Origin: an uncultured Calothrix sp.
GTDB taxonomy: Bacteria; Cyanobacteriota; Cyanobacteriia; Cyanobacteriales; Nostocaceae
Direction: 5' to 3'
Length of the DNA stretch: 64,000 bases
Assembly: GCA_937973965.1 (NCBI GenBank)
Contig: CALJJQ010000009.1
Coordinates: forward strand, 1 to 64,000
The notes beneath the pieces were generated by a model. That model saw only the letters and a program-made list of their open reading frames with translations, ran no database searches and was not told where the DNA came from. The translations under genes were made by a program, and so were the position numbers. This document shows positions 27,951 through 37,105 of this stretch, in pieces; position 1 is the stretch's first letter, and every line of letters starts with the position of its first letter.

Positions 27951-28459
27951 AGCACCAAGGAATTAATGAAAGGGAGTTTCTAAACTGCTACAACCCATGA
28001 CTTGATTTTTACGGATATAGTGTCGCTGATTTGCGGAAATTGTCATAGGGATAGGGGGTAAGGTTTTTCATCCCTATTATTTTGCCAATTACATACCGCA
28101 AAACATCTAATCACGTAAAATAAATAACCCATGTAGAGACGCGATATATCGCGTCTCTACGATAATTTTTGATTTGAACACAAAATGCAAATAATTATAA
28201 TTCATGCCCAAATCAGCGTGAGAATCCAAGGGTGAGAGGTTCCTACCTCTCCAATGCATCCCCTCCCAGCAACGAGAGGGACAGGTGTTGTTTTCTTTTA
28301 CCTTTATTTTGCTAATTACATACGGAAAACACTGAATTACATGGTAAATAACACATGTGGGGAGGTAATATATGACGCGCGTGTAGAGACGTAATATATT
28401 ATGATTCATGCCCAAATTCAGACCCGACGACATGAGAGAGACAACCCGACGAGCCGTCT
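27951..28459. other. Intergenic region with palindromes
   Basis: Upstream of the kinase and downstream of the carboxypeptidase gene. It contains a perfect family P palindrome (28133-28160), a half copy near 28387 and a family Q-like sequence at about 28425-28462 that touches the 3' end of the carboxypeptidase gene. An ORF of 108 codons here consists of repeat DNA and is not called. Confidence 0.6.
28133..28160. repeat. Perfect palindrome, family P
   Basis: GTAGAGACGCGATA and its exact complement meet to form a 28-bp perfect palindrome. Confidence 0.8.
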
Positions 28460-29263
28460 CTACGGCTGTTTCGGTTTGATGTTACGAGCTTTGTAAAAGG
28501 TTTCTAAACTATCGCGATCGCCAACAAATCGCCAATGCCAAGGTTCGTAACTTACCCCCTGTTGATTATCCCTGGGAAAGGACAGTTCAAAACCATATTT
28601 GGCAGCATTTTGACTCATCCAGACAAAGGCTTTGGTTTTCTCAAAATTTTCGCTTAAATTAGTCGCTGGTGCATTCCCGTCCCCAATATCTACCGCGTAT
28701 CCGGTATGGTGTTCGCTGTAACCAGGGGGTGCGCTTAGTGCTGCTCGTTGAGCTGGAGTTTGGTTGCGTTGAGCGCCAACACCAAAAAATAATTGCTTCT
28801 GTTCCTGCTCGGAACGAAAGGCCGAAATTGGGACAATATTCACACCTGAGCGTCGCGCATCCTGCACCATGAGATGGAATTTCTCGGCTGCGGCTCTATG
28901 CAAACGCAAACGCGGATGACCGGGAATCGGCACTAAATCGCTTTGGGGTGCTTCCGGGTATGGTAAATGTCCGAGTAAAGCCTGTGTCGTATTATTCGTA
29001 TTATCTGCTGGGGTCTGGTCTGGATTTATCTGGCTGGATTTCGCTTCACCCTCTTTGGCTTGACGGGATGCGGTCAGGGAAAAAATAAAACCACTCAACC
29101 CAGCAATTAACACAAACCCTAATATCCCAGCAGCAATCAAAAAAATGACTCGTAAACCTCGTTGCGGTGCAGCATCAGGAGTATCGCGCAATGCTGCTGG
29201 AATGTCTTCTCCCGAACCATGTGCGGAATTATGGGGTTTCCCCTGCTGTCCAGCATTACTCAA
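28460..29263 (-). CDS. M15 family D-alanyl-D-alanine carboxypeptidase (VanY type)
   Basis: A periplasmic zinc peptidase trimming the terminal D-Ala of peptidoglycan stem peptides. A cytosolic N-terminus is followed by a transmembrane anchor at about 38-63 and a disordered linker. The M15B domain spans about 100-262: SAFRSEQEQ near 147-155, zinc ligands His and Asp in SEHHTGYAVDIGD (183-195) and EPWHWRF (240-246) with catalytic Glu and the third zinc His. All catalytic residues are present. It may also recycle peptidoglycan. No van resistance genes lie nearby, so a housekeeping role is likely. Confidence 0.92.
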   Translation of the reverse strand: MSNAGQQGKPHNSAHGSGEDIPAALRDTPDAAPQRGLRVIFLIAAGILGFVLIAGLSGFIFSLTASRQAKEGEAKSSQINPDQTPADNTNNTTQALLGHLPYPEAPQSDLVPIPGHPRLRLHRAAAEKFHLMVQDARRSGVNIVPISAFRSEQEQKQLFFGVGAQRNQTPAQRAALSAPPGYSEHHTGYAVDIGDGNAPATNLSENFEKTKAFVWMSQNAAKYGFELSFPRDNQQGVSYEPWHWRFVGDRDSLETFYKARNIKPKQP

Positions 29264-29653
29264 GGTTAAACTCCTGTTTTTGATTGATTGTAACCACCAC
29301 CGATTCTAAACCGTAAATAATAAAACACAACAGCCAACATTTTACAATAGGGGGAGTCGGGAGTTGGGAGTTGGGAATTCCCTCGCACCCATGCTCCGCC
29401 TGGGCGCAGAATCTACGAGGCTCCTGCCTCGTGAAGGAAGGCAGTAGCCCTTGCTGACTGAGTGACCACGCAGAGCATAGTCACTAGATAAAATCGGGGT
29501 CGGGAGCCAGGGATGGGGCAGAGTATATTTAATTACTTTCATATTGGAATTATTCTGTCTCTTGTCTCCTGTATTCTTGATCAAATCTGGGAACTGGGAA
29601 ATGGCTAGTGCATTCGTTAAAGTATAGAAATTTCTTGTCCACGACCTTCACAC
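29264..29653. other. Repeat-bearing intergenic region
   Basis: Lies between divergent genes. It holds a GGGAGTTGGGAGTT tandem run and the second copy of repeat family F (29380-29494). No gene is supported. Confidence 0.6.
29380..29494. repeat. Repeat family F, copy 2
   Basis: Matches 13433-13529 from CCCTCGCACCCATGCT to CATAGTCACTAGATAAAA, with an extra GAGGCTCCTGCCTC hairpin inserted. Confidence 0.6.
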
Positions 29654-30316
29654 ATGTTGTCTAAAATGTTATTTAGTCACTGGCGGTTATTACTGATTAT
29701 TATTTTGGGAAGTAGTGCGGTTCTAACTCCCCTATTCCTGAGTTCCTACGTGAATGCAGCGACTAATCAACGCCGATTTACCCAAGTCTCGAAAGTACCT
29801 TCCCAACCTGTAGCGATTGTGTTTGGTGCGGGGGTTTCTCCGCAGGGAGTTCCATCACCAATGTTAGCAGACCGGGTTGATGCTGCAATTGAGTTGTATA
29901 AGCAAGGTCATGTCAAAAAGTTGTTGATGACGGGTGACAATAGTCGCGAAGATTATAACGAAGTTGGGGTTATGCAGCAGTATGCGGTGGAAAGGGGGGT
30001 TCCCATTGAAGATATTACCCTTGACCACGCTGGATTTAGTACCTATGAAAGTTGTTACCGTGCTAGGAAAATATTTGGTGTGGAGCAAGCGGTGTTAGTC
30101 ACTCAGAATTTCCATCTCCCCCGCGCTGTGTATACTTGTAAGCAATTGGGAATAGAATCCGTGGGTTTAGGTACTCCTGATTGGGAACGATATAGCTCTA
30201 AAACCGTGGGAAGATATACACTGCGGGAAAAGTTATCTATCCTCAAGGCAATTTGGGAAGTTCATGTCACCCGTCCCCAACCAACTTTTTTGGGTAAGTT
30301 TGAGGGTATTAAGTAA
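29654..30316 (+). CDS. SanA/YdcF-like DUF218 membrane protein
   Basis: 220 residues with a signal anchor at about 9-35. The DUF218 domain follows, with VAIVFGAGVS near 51, the metal/phosphate-site-like MTGDNSREDYNE near 90-101, STYESCYRARKIF near 128-140 and LVTQNFHLPRA near 146. This plan matches SanA of E. coli, which affects envelope permeability and vancomycin tolerance; the biochemical activity is unknown. Its neighbour across the divergent promoter region is a peptidoglycan carboxypeptidase, consistent with an envelope role. Confidence 0.88.
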   Translation: MLSKMLFSHWRLLLIIILGSSAVLTPLFLSSYVNAATNQRRFTQVSKVPSQPVAIVFGAGVSPQGVPSPMLADRVDAAIELYKQGHVKKLLMTGDNSREDYNEVGVMQQYAVERGVPIEDITLDHAGFSTYESCYRARKIFGVEQAVLVTQNFHLPRAVYTCKQLGIESVGLGTPDWERYSSKTVGRYTLREKLSILKAIWEVHVTRPQPTFLGKFEGIK

Positions 30317-30686
30317 AAGAGAAATCGGGTTTCTTTGAGAAACCCAATTTCTAGTAGTATCCAAAACTAGATGTTGCTCTTGGAGGCATTTGTTGGGGTG
30401 CGTTAGCGTTAGCTCTACAGGGTAGTAGGTTAAATTCGGCAATATTTATAGTTTACCCATCCGAGGGAAAGGAATATTTTGACGCTTGCTTGCGATAAGC
30501 GGAGCTTAATGCCTTCGGCATATCGCAAAGCTAACGGCTAAAACGGCGTTGCATAATCAAGGGATGATTTTAACCTATGTGCAGAAATTTTTTTGATTTC
30601 ACAAAAGTTTCAGCCTATGCAAATTGGATTATCATCCCGTAACGATGCAACGCCAATACTCAACTAATTGTGATCTCATTGTGAGC
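30317..30686. other. Intergenic region with hairpin repeat E
   Basis: Between convergent genes. Apart from repeat E (30468-30540) nothing stands out. Confidence 0.55.
30468..30540. repeat. Repeat family E, copy 1
   Basis: Contains the hairpin-forming GCGATAAGCGGAGC...GGCATATCGC at 30492-30526 flanked by GACGCTTGC and AACGGCTAAAACGG. An inverted copy is at 37033-37105, inside the accessory region. Confidence 0.6.
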
Positions 30687-32030
30687 TCACTTCAAAACTT
30701 GTAATGCCAGGGAAATCATGGATAGAAATGTAAAAAATCCGACCGCATCTATGGCAGTAGTTAATAGTGGTCCACTAATCAAAGCTGGGTCAAGATTTAA
30801 ACGCTGTAGTGTCATCGGTAAAAATGTCCCTAAACTAGCAGCGACAAACACATTCACAACCATCACGGTGGCAGCTACAATTGCTACCCACCTCTCTGGG
30901 GCAGAAGACCAAATTAAGGACAACATCGCCAGGGTAAAAGTCAAGGCAAGGGATGTACCGATGCCTGCCATCACTTCTTTGCGGAGAATTTTGAAGGTGT
31001 CTTTTGGTGTAACTTCGCCAACACCTAAACCCCGTACCGTTACGGAGAGAGCCTGAATTGCCACATTACCACTGGTATTGGAAAGAATCGGCATAATTAC
31101 GGCCAAAACTGGTACCTTGGATATTACCTCTTGAAATGGCGCGATCGCACTAGCTGCTCCGACGTACAAGGCAATATTTCCGAGTAACCAGGGTAAGCGT
31201 TTGCGAATGGTAATTGCTGGAAGTGATAGAGCAGCTTCGTCTCCACTCACACCTGCTAATTTCTGAATGTCTTCGGTGGCTTCCTCTTCGATAATGTCTA
31301 CAATATCATCAATGGTGATAATCCCCACTAACCGCTCTTCCCGATCCACTACTGGAACCGCGATCAAATCGTAACGCTTCATGATTTGCGCTACTTGATC
31401 CTGGGGGGTTTCCGTGCGGACACGAATCACGCGATCGCTGGCAATTTCTTTCAGCTGAATATCCGGAAAGGTAAATAATAACTGCCGTAAGGAAACGACT
31501 CGTACTAGTTTGCGATTATCATCAACAATGTAAGCATAATAAATGGTTTCCTTATCTTCGTCTTGGCGACGAATTTTGTTCAAAGCTTCCCCAACTGTTA
31601 ACCCTTCCCGCAACCACACATACTCGGTGGTCATTAATCTACCAGCAGTACCTTCCGGATAGCCCAGAATTGTGGCTGTGGCTTGTCTCTGTTCGCTACT
31701 CAGTTCCTGCAAGAGGCGTTTGACAACTTTGGCTGGTAACTCGTCAAATAACTCAGCCCGGTCATCTGGACTCATGGCTTCGACAATCTGCACCACCTGC
31801 ACATCATGCAAGGAATTGATTAAATCCTCCTGCACCTCCGGGGGAAGATACTCAAACACATCAATCGCATGACTTTTATTTAACAACCGAAATGCGATCG
31901 CCTGGTCTTTTTGCGGTAACTGGGTAATATATTCCCCCACATCCACTGGTGGCAACCGATTCAAATCACATTTAAGCTGGTTCAAGTCGCCAATGTCAAC
32001 AAAAGAACTGCGAACATCTTGCACAAGCAT
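30687..32030 (-). CDS. mgtE: MgtE-type magnesium transporter
   Basis: A homodimeric Mg2+ channel/transporter of the inner membrane. From the ATG at 32030, which has AGGAGG six bases ahead, it is 447 residues. The N domain (about 20-120) is the helical superhelix with DRAELFDELP; two CBS domains follow (about 125-250), ending at the acidic IEEEATEDIQ that forms the Mg sensor; the C-terminal part has five membrane helices with the conserved MPILSNTSGNVAIQA pore motif. Closing at high cytosolic Mg2+ through the N and CBS domains is known for the family. A GC-rich hairpin precedes the Shine-Dalgarno. Confidence 0.94.
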   Translation of the reverse strand: MLVQDVRSSFVDIGDLNQLKCDLNRLPPVDVGEYITQLPQKDQAIAFRLLNKSHAIDVFEYLPPEVQEDLINSLHDVQVVQIVEAMSPDDRAELFDELPAKVVKRLLQELSSEQRQATATILGYPEGTAGRLMTTEYVWLREGLTVGEALNKIRRQDEDKETIYYAYIVDDNRKLVRVVSLRQLLFTFPDIQLKEIASDRVIRVRTETPQDQVAQIMKRYDLIAVPVVDREERLVGIITIDDIVDIIEEEATEDIQKLAGVSGDEAALSLPAITIRKRLPWLLGNIALYVGAASAIAPFQEVISKVPVLAVIMPILSNTSGNVAIQALSVTVRGLGVGEVTPKDTFKILRKEVMAGIGTSLALTFTLAMLSLIWSSAPERWVAIVAATVMVVNVFVAASLGTFLPMTLQRLNLDPALISGPLLTTAIDAVGFFTFLSMISLALQVLK

Positions 32031-32043
32031 AAAACCTCCTATT

Positions 32044-32064
32044 GTCTCCCCCGCGCTGGGAGAC
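32044..32064 (-). promoter_or_regulatory. Leader hairpin directly upstream of mgtE Shine-Dalgarno
   Basis: On the minus strand GTCTCCC and GGGAGAC pair around a GC-rich loop, ending three bases before AGGAGG. Such a hairpin could hide or expose the ribosome-binding site. The minus-strand TTATAA near 32170 could be a -10 element. Function is inference. Confidence 0.4.
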
Positions 32065-32072
32065 AAACTCAC

Positions 32073-32599
32073 CAGGTCAGAGGAGGATGATACTACCGTC
32101 TTGCGGACTGTTGTCCATAAAATCTCAAAAATTCAACATCGATATCCTAGCAGGGCATCGCTTAAGTTATAATGCATACCCGGAATCGAGGAATCCGGTA
32201 GATGCGTTGCTCCCGTGTTTTGATTTGTTCTAATCGCTACAAGGCTAAAGCGGTATCCCTGGTTTTAGGCTTCATTAGAGTAAATTTTACTACTCTTATG
32301 TTCCATGTCAAGGGAATTTCTGTTTTTATTATTAATCTTTATAGTGTATTTTTTTTGACTAGTAATCAGGAGATGCATCCACTCTAAATTACTCCTAAAT
32401 AGACGGTTAACATTGATGAATCGGAGGTTTACTATCAAAGTAAGTTTTTTATGGTACAACAGTAAAGGATGTTAATAAACTGTTAATAGAGTCGAAAAAT
32501 AAGAAACAATGCTTGATGTGGATGATTTACTCCACACTCTCTGGTCAGTCAAAATTCGGTTTTTGTACTATGGAAAGCAATCCTATTTCAGTCTTGAAT
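32073..32599. other. mgtE leader and AT-rich spacer
   Basis: Holds the mgtE promoter region at its left end. The rest is AT-rich with small ORFs that lack protein-like composition. Confidence 0.5.
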
Positions 32600-32782
32600 C
32601 AGTATTGAAAAATATCGGTTTTGCCTATACCCTGTGCAAAGGCATCTTTAGAATGGTTAAGTACTGCTTCCACAATATAGTCTATTATCCTTTGCGGTGG
32701 CTCTAACTGTCTCTTTTCGACCTGGTAGTAAATATTTTATGGCTTCCCATTGGTCATTCCGTAAGCCATAGCGACTTGTCAT
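32600..32782 (-). pseudogene. IS5-family transposase remnant (N-terminal part)
   Basis: The minus strand from ATG at 32782 reads MTSRYGLRNDQWEAIKYLLP, then GRKETVRATAKDNRL, which is the conserved N-terminus of IS5/IS1031-like transposases. After NRL the frame is shifted: the original frame stops with TAA at 32657, while the +1 frame continues VEAVL as expected of the family and then decays. The DDE catalytic region is gone. No matching inverted repeats could be delimited. Confidence 0.75.
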
Positions 32783-32902
32783 TTTCCTTATTTCTTCCTA
32801 CTTAATTCTCCTCGACTACTAAATTTTCAAATGGATTCGTGCCTAATTGATGACAAACCCTAAGTTGATATCTGAAGTTTTAAAGATGGTTCAATTAAGC
32901 TT

Positions 32903-32992
32903 GTAATATCATTTCACCCAAATTTTGATACATTTTCTTCCTTTGCTCCCAAAAGCTTCCTGTCAGGTATTAACTTGAAAGCAAAACGGTAT
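32903..32992 (+). repeat. Repeat family R, full copy
   Basis: Runs from GTAATATCATTTCACCC to AAAGCAAAACGGTAT, about 85 percent like the copy at 9717. It lies between the IS5 remnant and the DUF5662-like pseudogene. Confidence 0.65.
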
Positions 32993-33126
32993 AACAGCTG
33001 GCTGACAGGCTTTCTAGCTATGTCTATGTGTTCATATAGATGATTTTCCAGCGAGACGACGATATCATTGTGCTAAAAAACGATAGTAGACTGAGATAAC
33101 TGTTATTGCTTTTGCTAATTTGAGTT

Positions 33127-33639
33127 ATGACTTCAGAACTAGAGACATTTCGTAGAACGGTTGAGCATATCGCTTTAGTACAACGATTATTATCAGTCCA
33201 GATAGAGCTTACCCATCGTATCGTAACGCACGACCAAACCAAACTACATTCTCCTGAATGAGAAATGTATCGAGAAGTAATACCTAAACTGGAAAGGCTG
33301 CCTTATGCTTCGGAAGAGTATAAAGCTCTAGTCGCGGAGATGCGGAATGGTTCGTGAAAGCATCATTTTGAGCACAATCGTCATCACACCGAACACTTTG
33401 AAAACGGTGTCAATGGGATGAACTTGTTTGATATTTTAGAAATGCTAATTGATTGGATCGCCCACACCAAACTTCGTGCTGATGGCGATATTGCTAAAAG
33501 TATTGAAATCAATTCGGCGCGGTTTGCCATTTCTCCTCAACTGAAGCAAATCATGAGCAATACAGTACCGTGGATAGAAGACGAATTTTCCGAACTAAAA
33601 ACTCAAGCTGATATTATATGGAACCGTGGCTGGGAATGA
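33127..33639 (+). pseudogene. DUF5662-like gene interrupted by two in-frame TGA codons
   Basis: One frame of 171 codons runs from ATG at 33127 to TGA at 33639 without frameshift, but has TGA at 33259-33261 and 33355-33357. The translation reads MTSELETFRRTVEHIALVQR, DQTKLHSPE[stop]EMYREVIPKL, VAEMRNGS[stop]KHHFEHNRHH, then GMNLFDILEMLIDWIAHTK and IEINSARFAISPQLKQI. The His-rich KHHFEHNRHHTEHF and NLFDxxEMxxDW resemble DUF5662-type proteins, common in phages. The frame and codon quality are otherwise intact, so inactivation looks recent, or TGA is read through. Function of the family is unknown. Confidence 0.7.
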
Positions 33640-33888
33640 AAATGCTGTGTGGGTGTTAATTGCAGGTAGACATCCTTGAAGGTGGGTTGTAAGCAACCCT
33701 CGAAATCAAGATGAAATGCGCTAAGATCAGGCTGTAATAAACACTAGTTGCTGTGAATGTGTCTACATCAAAACCAATATTTTGGGGCATATCACCCCCA
33801 GATCAACCAACAATTTGCGAAAATTTAATAGTTGTGACAAAATTCCCATAATCAATGCTGCGGATTAGCTCAGATCGACCAAATTACC
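33640..33888. other. Promoter region of the cysteine desulfurase gene
   Basis: A 250-base spacer without an ORF. GCGGATTAGCTCAG at 33859-33872 resembles a tRNA 5' end but no fold follows. Confidence 0.45.
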
Positions 33889-35064
33889 ATGTCCCGTCCC
33901 ATCTACCTCGACTGTCATGCCACTACACCCGTTGACCCGCAAGTAATGGCTGCTATGCTACCCTATTTTACTGAGTATTTTGGCAACCCATCTAGTATTA
34001 ATCATCAGTATGGTTGGGAAGCAGAAGCCGCAGTTAAACAAGCACGGGAATTTATTGCTGATGCCATAAATGCCACTCCCACGGAAATAATTTTTACTAG
34101 TGGCGCAACGGAAGCTAATAATTTAGCCATCAAGGGAGTTGCTGAAGCCTATGTGGAAAAAGGACAGCATATTATCACCGTGGCAACAGAACATAATGCG
34201 GTGATTGACCCTTGTAAATACCTAGAAACTTTGGGGTTTACTGTCACCTATCTCCCGGTGGGTGAGGATGGCATCATTGATTTACAGACTCTAGAAGCGG
34301 CTTTTCGGGATGACACGATACTGGTGTCTGTCATGGCTGCCAATAACGAAATCGGTGTTTTGCAACCTTTAGCAGCCATTGGTGCTATGTGTCGCGATCG
34401 CCAAATTCTGTTTCATACGGATGCAGCCCAAGCCATTGGTAAAATCCCCCTGGATGTGGAAGGGATGCACATCGATTTGATGTCCCTAACTGCCCATAAG
34501 ATCTACGGACCCAAGGGAATTGGTGCTTTATACGTGCGTCGTCGTCAACCTCGTGTGGCGATCGCTCCCCAATTACATGGTGGTGGACATGAGCGGGGAA
34601 TGCGCAGTGGAACCCTATACACACCCCAAATTGTCGGCTTTGGCAAGGCTGTAGAAATAGCTTTGTCTGTACAAGAGAGCGAAAATCAGCGTTTAACAAG
34701 TTTACGTCAACAACTTTGGCAGCGTTTAGCTTCTTTGTCTGGTATCCACCTCAATGGACACCCGACCCAACGTCTTCCTGGTAATTTGAATGTCAGCATT
34801 GAAGGGGTGGATGGAGCAGCCCTTTTGTTGGGTTTACAAAGCACTGTTGCCCTTTCTTCGGGTTCTGCCTGTTCTTCCACTTCCACCACCCCATCTCACG
34901 TGTTAACTGCGTTGGGACGTTCGGAAAGTTTAGCCTACGCTTCTTTAAGGTTTGGTATCGGTCGCTTTAATACCAGTGAGGAAATTGATATCGTTGCGGA
35001 AACGGTGATTAGTGTTGTGGAAAGTTTACGCAGTTCAATTCTCAGCTGTCGGATTTCAAGGTAG
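33889..35064 (+). CDS. iscS: Cysteine desulfurase (IscS/NifS family)
   Basis: A PLP enzyme that removes sulfur from cysteine as an enzyme persulfide for iron-sulfur clusters and thiolation. The 391 residues show SGATEANN at 71-78, the PLP-stacking His in TEHNAV at 101-106, the Schiff-base Lys in AHKIYGPKG (K204), RSGT at 239-242 and the catalytic Cys328 in SSGSACSS, with the long group I loop. It stands alone; no iscU, iscA or nif genes are adjacent, so a housekeeping rather than nitrogenase-specific role is more likely. Confidence 0.94.
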   Translation: MSRPIYLDCHATTPVDPQVMAAMLPYFTEYFGNPSSINHQYGWEAEAAVKQAREFIADAINATPTEIIFTSGATEANNLAIKGVAEAYVEKGQHIITVATEHNAVIDPCKYLETLGFTVTYLPVGEDGIIDLQTLEAAFRDDTILVSVMAANNEIGVLQPLAAIGAMCRDRQILFHTDAAQAIGKIPLDVEGMHIDLMSLTAHKIYGPKGIGALYVRRRQPRVAIAPQLHGGGHERGMRSGTLYTPQIVGFGKAVEIALSVQESENQRLTSLRQQLWQRLASLSGIHLNGHPTQRLPGNLNVSIEGVDGAALLLGLQSTVALSSGSACSSTSTTPSHVLTALGRSESLAYASLRFGIGRFNTSEEIDIVAETVISVVESLRSSILSCRISR

Positions 35065-35709
35065 ATGATGAACAGGGATAACAGAAAAGATACTTTAATA
35101 GTAATACGGTCAAAAAGTGAACTTTTCGTTGGGATGGTTAATACTTAGTTGATACTTAAAAAGACAACTGTCACCACTCAACCGTAAACAAAAAGGAAAA
35201 TATATCAGCGTGCGAAATATATCAATATTGAATGTATGGCCTACTAATTTCTGTCTTCCATTCTCTTAATCTCAATAAAACTTAAACGCTCCCCTTGGGA
35301 TTTTAATTAATTTTAGCAAAAAAGATGTTGAAAAAATCAACCATTTCTGAAAGCCTATATTTTACGTTAATTTATTAAAAATTAGTCTCAAGATTATTGA
35401 GAATATGCCAAATTATTGCGAAAATGCCTAGCAAAAAAATAGCGGTACTTTTTTGGAATTTTTTTGAGTACGCATAAACTATTAAAGTCGGAAAAGCCCT
35501 TTTGGAAAAGCACTAGAGACGATATTCATTTAACGATAGAAATTTGATAAATAAATAATGAATTTCCATAGACTATAAACTATGATTGTCCAATTCATAA
35601 TTTATTTTTATACAGATTAAAAAAATAGAGACGTAGTACTGCTACGTCTCTACAATCAATTTTCAATTAATATTTGTATTTAACGTCCAAAAAATGTTTG
35701 CAACACAAA
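35065..35709. other. AT-rich spacer with one palindrome
   Basis: Holds AGAGACGTAGTAC/TGCTACGTCTCT at 35627-35654, a family P variant. No gene seen. Confidence 0.55.
35627..35654. repeat. Palindrome, family P variant
   Basis: AGAGACGTAG and CTACGTCTCT flank a TACTG core, giving a near-perfect 25-bp inverted repeat. Confidence 0.7.
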
Positions 35710-35867
35710 TATAGCAATCCTAGATAATTTGTAAAATCTTACATGTAGGGTTGTTGACAGTTCAGCGTTGACAGTCATAGGCGTAGCGCGGCTTCTTTAA
35801 CGAGAAGCCTTTCCGCAGGGTACAGCCAAAACTAATATTTTTCACTACCGAAATCGGATTACCATAT
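35710..35867. mobile_element. MITE-like element, family B copy 3
   Basis: Starts with the intact end TATAGCAATCC and finishes CGGATTACCATATA. The core ATTTGTAAAATCTTACATG and GTTGACAG segments match copies 1 and 2. A second repeat, GGCGTAGCGCGGC...GAGAAGCC, is nested at about 35778-35818. It ends three bases before the start codon of the Nif3-like gene. Confidence 0.7.
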
Positions 35868-35870
35868 AAA

Positions 35871-36677
35871 ATGAAAATACTCGATTTAATTACTTGGTTT
35901 GAAACATGGGCCAATCCGACTTGGCAAGAAAACTGGGATAATTGTGGCTGGCAAATTGAACCAGGGGTATTATCCCAAGATGCCCATGTGTTAGTTTGTC
36001 TGACACCGACTTTAGCGGTTATGGAAGAGGCTTTAATCCTGCGGGAACAGGGTATACCCATCAATTTAATTTTTGCCCACCACCCCTTATTATTTAGTCC
36101 CCCGAAATCATTACGTTGCGGGGATTATATCGGTGAAATGACAAAATTAGCATTCACCCAGCAAATAGGTGTATATACAGCCCATACAAACTTCGATCAG
36201 GTTGCCGATGGTACAGCCGACGTATTAGCTCAACTGTTGGAATTGCAAGCGACCCAGCCCATTGTTCTCACCCAACCCGGTATCGGTTATGGACGGGTAG
36301 GGAATTTAGCCACTCCCCAAACATTACAAGACTTATTATCCACCATTCAAACTCGATTACATCCTCCCCAACTTTTACATTCCCCAGCCGACTTAGGACA
36401 AAAGATTCAGCGAATTGCAGTGTTAGGTGGTTCAGGAGCCAGCTTTATTGCTGCCACAATTAAAACAGGAGCGCAAGTATATTTAACATCCGACTGTAAA
36501 TTCCATCAATTTCAAGAAAGCCGCGATCGCAATTTGATTTTGGTGGATGCTGGTCATTATGCTACCGAACGTCCCGCTTGCGATCGCCTGGTAAAAATAT
36601 TCCTGTCCCAAGGAGTTAAATCTGCTCAACTAAGTCAACGGGATGAGGATTTTCGTGTTTTTATGGCAAGGGAATAG
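35871..36677 (+). CDS. Nif3-like dinuclear metal centre protein
   Basis: 268 residues of the NIF3/YbgI family, hexameric toroidal proteins with a two-metal site. Metal-site residues are visible as FAHHPLLF near 69-76, AHTNFD near 104-109 and a C-terminal DAGHYATE near 226-233. The family may act as GTP cyclohydrolase-like or regulatory protein; no activity is settled. The name does not imply nitrogen fixation. The ATG lies three bases behind a family B element and lacks a clear Shine-Dalgarno, so initiation signals come from the element or are weak. Confidence 0.9.
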   Translation: MKILDLITWFETWANPTWQENWDNCGWQIEPGVLSQDAHVLVCLTPTLAVMEEALILREQGIPINLIFAHHPLLFSPPKSLRCGDYIGEMTKLAFTQQIGVYTAHTNFDQVADGTADVLAQLLELQATQPIVLTQPGIGYGRVGNLATPQTLQDLLSTIQTRLHPPQLLHSPADLGQKIQRIAVLGGSGASFIAATIKTGAQVYLTSDCKFHQFQESRDRNLILVDAGHYATERPACDRLVKIFLSQGVKSAQLSQRDEDFRVFMARE

Positions 36678-36760
36678 GAAGTAGCCCGATCTCCATCTTA
36701 TATCAAGTCCGGATGATTAATTCTAATAAGTATAGAACCATTGCATTGCATCTACATATC

Positions 36761-36945
36761 ATGCCAAAACGGATTGCGATATCGCCACACACTTAAGCGC
36801 GGAAGAGTTGTTTGTTCGTTATCGCCAAGCAAGGGAACCCAAGGAACGTGGTCGTTATTAAATAATTTGGTTATTAGCAACTGGGAAGACAGTAAAGGAA
36901 GTATCTGAAGTTACGGGATGATTTTGTCAAAGGTTTAACTTGCTA
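36761..36945 (+). pseudogene. IS630-family transposase remnant (N-terminal part)
   Basis: ATG at 36761 opens MPKRIAISPH, then a frameshift; the shifted frame reads SAEELFVRYRQAREPKERGR, Y, a TAA where Gln is expected, then IIWLLATGKTVKEVSEVTG before TGA. This is the helix-turn-helix N-terminus of an IS630/IS-Tc1 type transposase. The DDE catalytic part is missing. Confidence 0.75.
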
Positions 36946-37032
36946 TTACTGGTGGCCAAGAACGAGGGCTGCTTAACTATAAGTGTTCGACCGGACATGA
37001 TATTATTACCTAAACGCTCGATAATTGGGATA

Positions 37033-37105
37033 CGGCTAAAGCCGTTAGATTTGCGATATGCCGAAGGCATTAAGCTCCGCTTATCGCAAGCGTAAAAATA
37101 TTCCT
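37033..37105. repeat. Repeat family E, copy 2 (inverted)
   Basis: Inverted match to 30468-30540, with the hairpin GCGATATGCCGAAGGC...CCGCTTATCGC at 37052-37087. Confidence 0.6.

Noticed and set aside
28107-28433. 108-codon ORF between the kinase and carboxypeptidase genes
   Set aside because: It is made largely of family P and Q palindromes and is not conserved in kind.
32509-32706. 65-codon ORF on the plus strand
   Set aside because: It overlaps the antisense of the IS5 transposase remnant, whose minus-strand reading is recognisable.
33857-33873. tRNA-like 5' sequence GCGGATTAGCTCAG
   Set aside because: No anticodon arm, T-loop (GTTCGA) or matching acceptor strand follows; the iscS start codon comes 16 bases later.
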